Source: an uncultured beta proteobacterium
GTDB taxonomy: Bacteria > Pseudomonadota > Gammaproteobacteria > Burkholderiales > Burkholderiaceae_C
Reading direction: 5' to 3'
Assembly: GCA_903823025.1 (NCBI GenBank)
Contig: CAIJRK010000033.1
Span: 1 to 48,946 of the forward strand
Length of the DNA stretch: 48,946 bases
The notes beneath the pieces are model-generated. The model had not been told where the DNA came from. It did no database searches and worked only from the letters and a program-made list of their open reading frames with translations. Made by a program: the position numbers and the translations under genes. Shown here one piece after another: positions 37,496 through 45,019 of this stretch (position 1 is the stretch's first letter; every line of letters starts with the position of its first letter).

Positions 37496-38848
37496 CTACT
37501 GATCGGGTGCGATATTGAGCTTATTCATCATGCGATAAAGCGTGACGCGCGAAACACCCAGTTGGCGTGCAGTTTGCGAGACGATATAGCCGTTTTTTCG
37601 CAGACTGGTTTCAAGTAGATCCCGGTCAAATGAGGCTCGCGCTAGGTCACGGGTCAAGCGTGGATGGTTACTCACCAGCGACTCCAGTCCCAGATCAGCG
37701 GGACTGATCAATCGGTTCTCACTCATGACCATGGCGCGTTGAATGCGGTTAATCAGTTCCCGAACATTGCCGGGCCAGTCATAAGTGCTTAAAACCCTGA
37801 GTGACTCCTTGCTAAATCCTTTGATCTGATTATTTTTACAGACTGGAAAATATTTTTGAAAAACAGCTTCTGCGAGTAGCGTGATGTCGCCTCCACGTTT
37901 CCTGAGAGGTGGCAACTCCAGCTGAATAACGTTCAAGCGATAAAACAAATCCTCACGAAATCGGCCCTGCGCAACGGCTTCATGCAGGTTGACATGGGTG
38001 GCGGCAATGACGCGAAAATCAACTGAAATAACTTGTGTTGAACCTACGCGGGAAAACGTTTTTTCTTGTAAAACACGCAGCAAACTGGCTTGCATATCCA
38101 TAGGCAGATCGCCAATTTCATCCAGAAACAAAACGCCGCCTTTAGCGGACTCTATTTTCCCGATTTGTCTTTGTACCGAACCGGTAAACGCACCTTTTTC
38201 ATGACCAAAAAATTCTGATTGAATCAACGTTGCCGCAATAGCACCACAGTTAATGGCAACGAGTGGTCCGTTAGATCGGCTGGAGTTTTTGTGAATGGCT
38301 TGCGCAACCAGCTCTTTGCCGGTGCCGGTTTCACCACTAATCAAAACAGGCGCATCGGTATTGATCACTTTTTCCAGTCGCTGAAAGAAAGTAGTCATGA
38401 CAGGACTCGCACCACAGATGTGAAATTTTTCGTAGTTTTCTTTTTTTTCGTTGAGGCTCGTGCGCAGTTGTGCTTTTCCGCAGGCATGCCCCAGCGTAAC
38501 GCGCAGCCGTTCAAAGTCTAGCGGACGCGTGTGATAGTCGTAAAAAGTCCGTAAGATAAAAGCTTGGAATTCGCGGGACTCAAGAACTTCAGACTCCGTC
38601 AAGGCAATCCACTCTACCCGTGAAGTCTCTGCAATGAGAGGCTCGATTTCTTGCTGTTGCTTCAAAAAATAAGCCGCTTCAAAAACCACTAACACGACAA
38701 GAAAATAGGCATTGCGTAAAGCTTGTCTCGTCTCGATAGCCGATTGGGTATAAGAAAACACGAAGTCTTGGGATATTAACCGGCGTAGTTCGACGCTAAT
38801 ACTTCCCTGTCTGTCAAACACTAGGATATGACGTTTTATCACTTTCAT
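37496..38848 (-). CDS. Sigma-54-dependent transcriptional activator (VpsR-like)
   Basis: The 450-residue enhancer-binding protein has an N-terminal VpsR-like domain (residues 1-125) without the usual phosphorylatable Asp signature. Its AAA+ domain has Walker A SGETGTGKEL, the sigma-54 contact GAFTGS, Walker B GGVLFLDEIGDLP, and RFREDLFYRLNVI. A C-terminal Fis-type helix-turn-helix (SQTARQLGVSRVTLYRMMN) ends it. It activates sigma-54 promoters from upstream sites, and the nearby sigma-54-like RTX promoter is a likely target. The gene follows its truncated paralogue after about 40 bases, over a 10-bp hairpin. Confidence 0.93.
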   Translation of the reverse strand: MKVIKRHILVFDRQGSISVELRRLISQDFVFSYTQSAIETRQALRNAYFLVVLVVFEAAYFLKQQQEIEPLIAETSRVEWIALTESEVLESREFQAFILRTFYDYHTRPLDFERLRVTLGHACGKAQLRTSLNEKKENYEKFHICGASPVMTTFFQRLEKVINTDAPVLISGETGTGKELVAQAIHKNSSRSNGPLVAINCGAIAATLIQSEFFGHEKGAFTGSVQRQIGKIESAKGGVLFLDEIGDLPMDMQASLLRVLQEKTFSRVGSTQVISVDFRVIAATHVNLHEAVAQGRFREDLFYRLNVIQLELPPLRKRGGDITLLAEAVFQKYFPVCKNNQIKGFSKESLRVLSTYDWPGNVRELINRIQRAMVMSENRLISPADLGLESLVSNHPRLTRDLARASFDRDLLETSLRKNGYIVSQTARQLGVSRVTLYRMMNKLNIAPDQ

Positions 38849-38872
38849 GGGCCTTCACTGGATTTATCTAAG

Positions 38873-38901
38873 CGCTAGAAGTCAAGGCTAAACTTCTAGC
38901 G
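38873..38901 (-). other. 10-bp perfect hairpin between the two regulator genes
   Basis: CGCTAGAAGT and ACTTCTAGCG pair around a nine-base loop, with no T-run. It overlaps the last codons of the truncated paralogue and lies about 25 bases before the activator start, so it could affect RNA stability or coupling. Confidence 0.5.
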
Positions 38902-39535
38902 AGTTAAACATGAGGAATCTATTTTCTTGCACATTTTTTAATGTATGACTGTAAGTTTCTGATTGAACTTCTTTACGGTGTAGAAGAAATACCCGTCTAT
39001 TGGCGAGCACCATAGCGCGACGAATACGGTTAATGAGTTCCCGCACATTGCTGGGCCAGTCATGTGCAGTGAGCGCCCGTAAAGTACGCACACTGAATCC
39101 TGTCAAGCATGGATTTTTATCACTTGAAAATACTTTTAAAAAATGGTTGGCCAGCAATTCAAGACCATCTTTTCTAGCTCTAAGGGCCGATACGGTCAAA
39201 GGGAGAGTATTAAGCCGGTCCAGTCGATCGTTTCGAAATCTATTGACCTTTACCAAATTTCGATAAGCTGACTGCTTGACTTCATCTACCGGAAAAACTC
39301 CTACCCACTGAGTTGCTGTGTGCGTGTCAAGCATGACTTCCAGCGCCTCAAAGTCGATGGCCTTGTCAGGTGTGAACAGCAAAAGTCCAACAGGATAGGA
39401 AAAATTATCCAGGGCTTTTTGTACCGTTCCGAGATCGTTCACTGCGCAAATATCCCAAGTTGACAGCAGCGATGAAGGTGCCGTCATGCGCGAATTGTTG
39501 TCTAGCGTAATGCTTAATAACTTTCTCAACGGCAT
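38888..39535 (-). CDS. Truncated activator paralogue lacking the AAA+ ATP-binding core
   Basis: The 215-residue protein aligns with the activator next to it but lacks the middle. Its N-terminal domain (STWDICAVND...TQWVGVF) is VpsR-like. It then jumps directly to RFRNDRLDRLN and the AAA lid region, HDWPSNVRELINRIRRAMV. Walker A, the GAFTGA loop and Walker B are absent, and the C-terminal Fis helix-turn-helix is replaced by an unrelated tail. The frame is intact. It cannot activate transcription alone, but could mix with full-length partners as a regulator or be a decaying gene. Confidence 0.8.
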   Translation of the reverse strand: MPLRKLLSITLDNNSRMTAPSSLLSTWDICAVNDLGTVQKALDNFSYPVGLLLFTPDKAIDFEALEVMLDTHTATQWVGVFPVDEVKQSAYRNLVKVNRFRNDRLDRLNTLPLTVSALRARKDGLELLANHFLKVFSSDKNPCLTGFSVRTLRALTAHDWPSNVRELINRIRRAMVLANRRVFLLHRKEVQSETYSHTLKNVQENRFLMFNSLEV

Positions 39536-39654
39536 GTGAAACTCTCTTTGATTCTTGGCGGTAAAACTACCTGTAGAGGATGTTGGTCTAGCGTAAATTG
39601 ACTGTCTTTTCAGACGTTGCGATTTGTCACAAAGGCTGCCTGTCCTGATGAAAT

Positions 39655-39801
39655 TCAGGCCTTGAAATTTTGATTTTTCGCAAGATACATGGTCCGCAGT
39701 TCTTCAACACTAGCCAGAAACAGGGGGTCGTTATTGTTCAGTCGTGAGCCTGAATTCACACGAGCAATCAAGCGTCGGTGAAGACGTCGGTCAAGCGCCA
39801 T
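39655..39801 (-). CDS. Possible small protein, head-to-head with the RHH-like gene
   Basis: A 48-codon frame beginning MALDRRLHRRLIARVNSG starts one base from the divergent start at 39803. It is basic with Arg and His, has no membrane segment, and no clear ribosome site is visible. It may be real or may just be the reverse of the RHH gene's leader. Confidence 0.3.
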   Translation of the reverse strand: MALDRRLHRRLIARVNSGSRLNNNDPLFLASVEELRTMYLAKNQNFKA

Positions 39802-39802
39802 C

Positions 39803-40156
39803 ATGAAAACCAACCCGCTGCCCCCTTTGCATAAAAGATATGTTTGTCACTTGCCCTTTGCGCTGGCGTCCCGTTTGGAAGCTTTGTGTGAGATGCATCC
39901 TGAGAAGACGCGCTCGCAACTCCTCAACGATTTATTGGCCTTGGGGCTGGCTGAGGTCGAGCGTGCCTCTGTCGGCGCGGCAGACGGTTCTGTGTTTTCT
40001 CCAGACACCCAACAGCCGGTTTACTTGTTGACCGGGCCGTTTGACGAATTTCATGGTCTGGTTCACAAGCACCATCTGGCGATGGCGCATGAGTTGGCTC
40101 AAGATGAACTGCCGGGGTATCCCGCTGCGGGCTACTCACTGGGCGATGCAGAGTAA
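39803..40156 (+). CDS. Small RHH-like hypothetical protein
   Basis: The 117-residue protein begins with a beta strand and helices (YVCHLPFALASRLEALCEMHPEKTRSQLLNDLLALGLAEVE) that look like a ribbon-helix-helix fold, followed by a His- and acid-rich tail (HGLVHKHHLAMAHELAQDE). It may bind DNA, though no partner gene is seen. It precedes the glutamate transporter by about 190 bases. The family is not recognised with certainty. Confidence 0.6.
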   Translation: MKTNPLPPLHKRYVCHLPFALASRLEALCEMHPEKTRSQLLNDLLALGLAEVERASVGAADGSVFSPDTQQPVYLLTGPFDEFHGLVHKHHLAMAHELAQDELPGYPAAGYSLGDAE

Positions 40157-40227
40157 AGCGTCCCTTTTGCACTGGTATTTTTTAGGGAAAACGCTAAGAG
40201 TGGAGCAGGCAAGTAGAATTAAAATTG

Positions 40228-40237
40228 AATTGCAATT
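40228..40237 (+). promoter_or_regulatory. Perfect palindrome AATTGCAATT upstream of gltI
   Basis: This ten-base perfect palindrome lies about 110 bases before gltI and overlaps the first of two TTGACA boxes. It could be an operator. No regulator is assigned. Confidence 0.3.
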
Positions 40238-40294
40238 GACAGCTTTATCAAGTTTTTAATTGTTATTTGTCAAATCATCAAGCTATTTAGCCTT

Positions 40295-40323
40295 TTGACA
40301 GCTCACTTTTATCCTGTTTTATC
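40295..40323 (+). promoter_or_regulatory. Sigma-70 promoter candidate of gltI
   Basis: TTGACA (40295-40300) is followed by 17 bases and TTTATC (40318-40323), a weak -10. A second TTGACA at 40236-40241 has no clear -10. Confidence 0.4.
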
Positions 40324-40347
40324 CAAACATCCCAAAAGGAATTTTTC

Positions 40348-41247
40348 ATGAAGAAGACCCTTCTCACTGCCGCCTTATTGGCCGCCACCGTTTGTGGCGT
40401 TCATGCCCAAGCGACCGACACCATTAGCAAGGTCAAGGCCTCTGGCAACGTGACCATGGGTGTGCGCGATTCATCCGGCGCCTTGTCTTTCACGCTGGGT
40501 AACGGCCAATATGCGGGTTATCACTACGAAATATGCCAGCGTATTCTGGGTGATCTGGAAAAAACAGTGGGTAAAAAACTTGACATCAAGTACTTGCCCG
40601 TGACGTCGCAAAACCGTATTCCGTTGATGCAAAACGGCACAGTCGATATTGAATGTGGTTCCACCACCAACAATGTGGCGCGCCAAAAAGACGTTGCTTT
40701 TGTGGTGACCGCTTATGTCGAAGAGGTGCGTATGGCCGTTCGGGCTGATTCCGGCATTACGTCAATTAGCCAACTGAGTGGCAAAAAAGTGGCCACCACT
40801 ACCGGGACAACCTCGGTGCAATTGCTACGCAAGCATGAACGTGCCAATGCCGTGTCGTTCAGTGAAGTTTTTGGCAAAGACCACTCCGACAGTTTCCTGC
40901 TGCTGGAGTCGGGCCGTGCGGATGCTTACGTGATGGACAGTCAGATTTTGGCGGGCAACATTGCCAAATCAAAAAATCCGGCTGATTTTAAAATCATCGG
41001 TGAAGTGTTGAGCGTGGAACCCATTGCCATCATGATCCGCAAGGATGATCCGGCTTTCAAAAAGCTCGCGGATGACACGGTCAAGAACCTGATCAAAACC
41101 GGTGAACTCGCCAAGATTTACGACAAGTGGTTCATGCAACCCATTCCCCCTAGAAATACCAAGGTGAATTTGCCTTTGAGCGATGCGACCAAGCTGGCTT
41201 GGGCACATCCCAACGACAAGGCCGCTGAAGAGTACGTCACCAAATAA
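40348..41247 (+). CDS. gltI: Glutamate/aspartate ABC transporter substrate-binding protein
   Basis: This 299-residue periplasmic binding protein has a signal peptide (MKKTLLTAALLAATVCGVHA) with AAAAGGAA as ribosome site. The solute-binding fold follows (VTMGVRDSSGALSFTLGNGQYAGYHYEICQR, DIECGSTTNN). It matches GltI-type proteins for acidic amino acids. A terminator separates it from gltJ, which would leave more binding protein than permease. Confidence 0.93.
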   Translation: MKKTLLTAALLAATVCGVHAQATDTISKVKASGNVTMGVRDSSGALSFTLGNGQYAGYHYEICQRILGDLEKTVGKKLDIKYLPVTSQNRIPLMQNGTVDIECGSTTNNVARQKDVAFVVTAYVEEVRMAVRADSGITSISQLSGKKVATTTGTTSVQLLRKHERANAVSFSEVFGKDHSDSFLLLESGRADAYVMDSQILAGNIAKSKNPADFKIIGEVLSVEPIAIMIRKDDPAFKKLADDTVKNLIKTGELAKIYDKWFMQPIPPRNTKVNLPLSDATKLAWAHPNDKAAEEYVTK

Positions 41248-41264
41248 TAATTTGTTGTGAATTC

Positions 41265-41298
41265 AGCCCGTCAAGGTGAACTTGGCGGGCTTTTTTTT
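41265..41298 (+). terminator. Terminator or attenuator after gltI
   Basis: AGCCCGTCAA pairs with TTGGCGGGCT (one G-T pair) over a six-base loop, followed by eight T residues. It is a strong intrinsic terminator shape 18 bases after gltI. Confidence 0.88.
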
Positions 41299-41408
41299 GC
41301 AGCTTGGCACGCATGATGCTGTATCTTTTTGATGAACCTATTTTTCGTACACCCTTGTAGGGAACACACTGTGCAAGACAAACCAACAACAGACCGGGAT
41401 CAGACTTT

Positions 41409-42134
41409 ATGAACTGGCAGTGGCAAATATTTTTACAGGATCCGGGGGGCGCTCACCCGACCTATTGGCAATGGATGATGTCCGCCTGGGGCTGGACGGT
41501 TTCGGTCGCCTTGCTGGCCTTGATCATCGCGTTAAGCGTAGGGTCCCTCGTTGGCATTTTGCGGACCTTGCCGGATAGCCCCTGGTTGGTGCGTTTGGGC
41601 AACGCTTGGGTCGAATTGTTTCGCAATATTCCGCTGCTGGTGCAGATTTTTCTGTGGTACCACGTACTGCCGGCTTTCATCCCTGCGATGAAGCAGTTTG
41701 ATAGCTTCACGCTGGTGGTGTTGGCCTTGGGATTTTTCACCTCGGCGCGCATTGCCGAGCAGGTCAGGGCTGGCGTTCAGGCCTTGCCCAAAGGCCAGCG
41801 TTACGCCGGCATGGCCATGGGGTTCACCACCTTTCAGTACTACCGCTATGTCATTTTGCCGATGGCTTATCGCATCATCATTCCGCCGTTGACGAGTGAG
41901 TCTATGAATATTTTCAAGAACTCTTCAGTGGCGTTTGCCGTGTCGGTATCAGAGCTGACCATGTTTGCCATGCAGGCCCAAGAGGAGACTTCGCGCGGCA
42001 TAGAGATTTATCTGGCGGTGACCGCGTTGTATGCCGTTTCGGCTTTTGCGATCAACCGGATCATGACTTACATCGAGAAAAAATCACATGTGCCGGGCTT
42101 TATTGCTGCAGGTGGCATAGGCGGGGGTCATTGA
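41409..42134 (+). CDS. gltJ: Glutamate/aspartate ABC transporter permease
   Basis: The 241-residue inner-membrane permease has about five helices and the ABC-binding loop with GQRYAGMAMGFTTFQYYRYVILPMAYR. It forms a heterodimer with GltK. Its stop is directly followed by gltK. Confidence 0.93.
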   Translation: MNWQWQIFLQDPGGAHPTYWQWMMSAWGWTVSVALLALIIALSVGSLVGILRTLPDSPWLVRLGNAWVELFRNIPLLVQIFLWYHVLPAFIPAMKQFDSFTLVVLALGFFTSARIAEQVRAGVQALPKGQRYAGMAMGFTTFQYYRYVILPMAYRIIIPPLTSESMNIFKNSSVAFAVSVSELTMFAMQAQEETSRGIEIYLAVTALYAVSAFAINRIMTYIEKKSHVPGFIAAGGIGGGH

Positions 42135-42135
42135 C

Positions 42136-42825
42136 ATGGATTTGGATTTCTCTTTTTATAGTTGGAGCCTGATCAGCAACTTTATTCTGAAAGGCTTCTA
42201 CTTCAGCATCACGTTGATGGCGATCTCTACCGTGGGCGGTGTGATCTTTGGCACGCTGCTGGCGCTGATGCGTTTGTCAGGCAAGAAGTTTCTGGAAGTA
42301 CCCGCCACGATCTACATCAACACCATGCGCAGTGTGCCGTTAGTAATGGTGATCCTATGGTTTTACTTGCTGGTTCCTGCGTCGTTTTACGCGCTGTTTC
42401 CGTGGGGTTTGGGCGATAACTACCGATCTGAAATATCGGCGGCGATTACCTTTATCGCTTTTGAGGCGGCTTATTTCAGTGAGATCATGCGCGCGGGAAT
42501 TCAGTCCATTTCACGCGGGCAAGTGTCGGCGGGACAGGCCATGGGCATGACCTACAACCAAAACATGCGACTGATTATTTTGCCGCAAGCCTTTCGCAAT
42601 ATGCTGCCGCTGCTGCTGACGCAAACCATCATCCTGTTTCAGGACACGTCGCTGGTTTACGCGATTGGTGCTTATGACTTGTTGAAGGGGTTTGAGGTTG
42701 CTGGCAAAAACTATGGTCGCCCGATAGAAGCCTATTTGTTAGCGGCAGTGGTGTACTTCATCATCTGCTTTGCCTTGTCTTATGCAGTCAAACAACTGCA
42801 CAAAAAAATTGCCATCATCCGTTGA
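42136..42825 (+). CDS. gltK: Glutamate/aspartate ABC transporter permease
   Basis: The 229-residue second permease subunit has helices from about residue 10. The EAA-type loop is in ISRGQVSAGQAMGMTYNQNMR, and the C-terminus ends KQLHKKIAIIR. It begins one base after the gltJ stop. gltL follows 12 bases later. Confidence 0.93.
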   Translation: MDLDFSFYSWSLISNFILKGFYFSITLMAISTVGGVIFGTLLALMRLSGKKFLEVPATIYINTMRSVPLVMVILWFYLLVPASFYALFPWGLGDNYRSEISAAITFIAFEAAYFSEIMRAGIQSISRGQVSAGQAMGMTYNQNMRLIILPQAFRNMLPLLLTQTIILFQDTSLVYAIGAYDLLKGFEVAGKNYGRPIEAYLLAAVVYFIICFALSYAVKQLHKKIAIIR

Positions 42826-42837
42826 GGGTAGAAAAAA

Positions 42838-43575
42838 ATGATTGAACTCAAGAACGTTTCCAAATGGTATGGCCCGGTGCAAGTCTTGACCGACTGTTCC
42901 GTCAAGATTAACAAGGGCGATGTGGTGGTGGTTTGCGGCCCGTCAGGGTCAGGCAAATCGACGCTCATCAAAACGGTGAATGCGCTGGAGCCTTTTCAAA
43001 AAGGTGAAATCACGGTTGATGGTATTGCCTTGCACGACCCCAAGACCAACTTGCCCAAGCTGCGTAGTCGCGTGGGCATGGTGTTTCAGCACTTTGAGCT
43101 TTTTCCGCACCTTAGCGTGACTGAAAATCTGACCCTTGCCCAAATTAAAGTATTGGGCCGTCAGCCGGATGAGGCCATGACACGCGGCCTGAAAATGCTG
43201 GATCGGGTGGGCTTGATGGCGCACAAAGACAAATACCCCGGCCAACTCTCGGGCGGTCAGCAGCAGCGCGTCGCCATTGCCCGCGCCTTGAGCATGGACC
43301 CGATGGTGATGTTGTTTGATGAACCCACGTCAGCGCTGGACCCGGAAATGGTGGGCGAGGTGCTCGATGTGATGGTCGGTCTGGCCAAAGAGGGCATGAC
43401 CATGATGGTCGTCACGCATGAAATGGGCTTTGCGCGCAAGGTCGCCAATCGCGTGATTTTTATGGATGTGGGCGGCAATATTCTGGAAGACTGTTCAAAA
43501 GATAATTTCTTTGGGCAGCCCGAAGCGCGCCAGCCGCGCACCAAGGATTTCCTCGATAAGATATTGCAGCACTAA
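42838..43575 (+). CDS. gltL: Glutamate/aspartate ABC transporter ATPase
   Basis: The 245-residue ATPase powers the importer. Walker A is GPSGSGKST (about residue 33), the signature is [15 protein letters not shown], Walker B is [14 protein letters not shown], and the H-loop is VTHEMGFAR. It is convergent with the MATE gene, overlapping by four bases. Confidence 0.95.
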   Translation: MIELKNVSKWYGPVQVLTDCSVKINKGDVVVVCGPSGSGKSTLIKTVNALEPFQKGEITVDGIALHDPKTNLPKLRSRVGMVFQHFELFPHLSVTENLTLAQIKVLGRQPDEAMTRGLKMLDRVGLMAHKDKYPGQLSGGQQQRVAIARALSMDPMVMLFDEPTSALDPEMVGEVLDVMVGLAKEGMTMMVVTHEMGFARKVANRVIFMDVGGNILEDCSKDNFFGQPEARQPRTKDFLDKILQH

Positions 43576-44984
43576 AGACGGTCTAGCCGCTGGCGGGCCA
43601 CGTAGCGCAGCAAAGCGCTCAGGCCCACAGCGGCCACGGTCAGGCCCACGACCAGTGCAAGCCAAAACCCCTCAGCCGCTAACGGCTGGGCGGGTGCCCA
43701 AGAAAGCCAGGCAGGTGCCAAACCCAGCGCATAACCCAGCGGCAGCGAAAACACCCAAAAGGCGGTCAACTGAATCAGCATGGGCGAGCGCGTCACTTTG
43801 TAGCCCCGAATCGCGCTGCTGGTCGCCACCTGTGTGGCATCGGAGAGCTGAAAGATAGCGACCAAAAAAAGCAGCTGCGCGGCCACGGCGGCCACCGCGA
43901 CATCGTTGGTGTAAGCCGCTGCAATTTGATGCTTGAAAAGCGCCATAAAAGTGGCTGCCAGCGCCGCACACATCAGCGACATCCCCACGCCGACCCAAGC
44001 GCGAAAGCGGGCTGCCACCGGGTCGCCCGCACCCAGCGACTGACTTACACGCGTCATGATCGCCACGCCCAGGCTGAGCGGCACCATGAACACCAGAGAC
44101 GAGAAATTCAGGGCGATTTGATGCGCCGCTATTTGGGTGTTGCCAAATTTGGCAACCAGCAAGGCAATCACGCTGAAGGCGCTGGTTTCAGCAAAGTAGG
44201 TCACGCCAATCGGCAGACCCAAGTGCAGCAAGCTGCGTATTTGCGGCCAGTGGGGCCACTCAAAACGGTCAAATGGCCAAGTGCTTTGATAGGCTTTGGC
44301 ACGTCGCATCCACCACAGCAGGCCCAGCAGATTGAACCAAACGCAAAGCAGCGTTGACCAAGCGCAGCCCAAGCCGCCCAACCGGGGAAAGCCCCAGTTG
44401 CCAAAGATCAGCAACCAGTTCACCAGCATATTGAACAACAACGCGCCAATCGCAATCACCATCAGCGGTTTGGTCTGGTTCAGGCTGGCGCTGTAGCCGT
44501 AAAGCACGCGGTAGCAGGCAAACGCAGGAATGGCCAGACTGGTGATCAAGACAAAGTCTTTCGCCATATCGCGCACGGCAGGCTCCAGCCCGAGATGGTC
44601 AAACACCAGGCTGGACAGGTTGGCTGCCAGCGCGGCAATCACCCCCACGCCGAGCGCTTTCCACAGCGCCTGACGCACGACATGCGGCACTTGGCTGAAC
44701 GCTTGGGCGCCCACATGGTGCGACACGATGGGGTTGATTGACATCATCACGCCCATGAGGGTGATGATGACGATGTTCCAGATGGACACGCCCAGCGAGA
44801 CGCCCGCCAGGTCTTGCGCCGAAGCGTGTCCAGCCATGGCGACATCCACGACAGACATGCCGACATTGGCCAGCTGGCCAATCAGAATAGGCCATGCCAG
44901 CAGCCAAAGGGCGCGTGATTCAGTATGCACTTTGGCGCGTTCGCCAGCAGATAAAAGGCGACGAAAGTTAGAGAGTGTGGGCAT
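43572..44984 (-). CDS. MATE-family multidrug/cation efflux transporter (NorM type)
   Basis: The protein (470 residues from [11 protein letters not shown]) has about 12 membrane helices and NorM-like features: [21 protein letters not shown] at the N-terminus and [15 protein letters not shown] later. It exchanges Na+ or H+ for drugs or metabolites in the inner membrane. The longer upstream frame (to 45095) runs into the mutL end and is unlikely. Substrates are not predicted. Confidence 0.92.
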   Translation of the reverse strand: MPTLSNFRRLLSAGERAKVHTESRALWLLAWPILIGQLANVGMSVVDVAMAGHASAQDLAGVSLGVSIWNIVIITLMGVMMSINPIVSHHVGAQAFSQVPHVVRQALWKALGVGVIAALAANLSSLVFDHLGLEPAVRDMAKDFVLITSLAIPAFACYRVLYGYSASLNQTKPLMVIAIGALLFNMLVNWLLIFGNWGFPRLGGLGCAWSTLLCVWFNLLGLLWWMRRAKAYQSTWPFDRFEWPHWPQIRSLLHLGLPIGVTYFAETSAFSVIALLVAKFGNTQIAAHQIALNFSSLVFMVPLSLGVAIMTRVSQSLGAGDPVAARFRAWVGVGMSLMCAALAATFMALFKHQIAAAYTNDVAVAAVAAQLLFLVAIFQLSDATQVATSSAIRGYKVTRSPMLIQLTAFWVFSLPLGYALGLAPAWLSWAPAQPLAAEGFWLALVVGLTVAAVGLSALLRYVARQRLDRL

Positions 44985-45019
44985 CAGTAGAGACTTAACG
45001 AAACAACGAAAAATATGAT

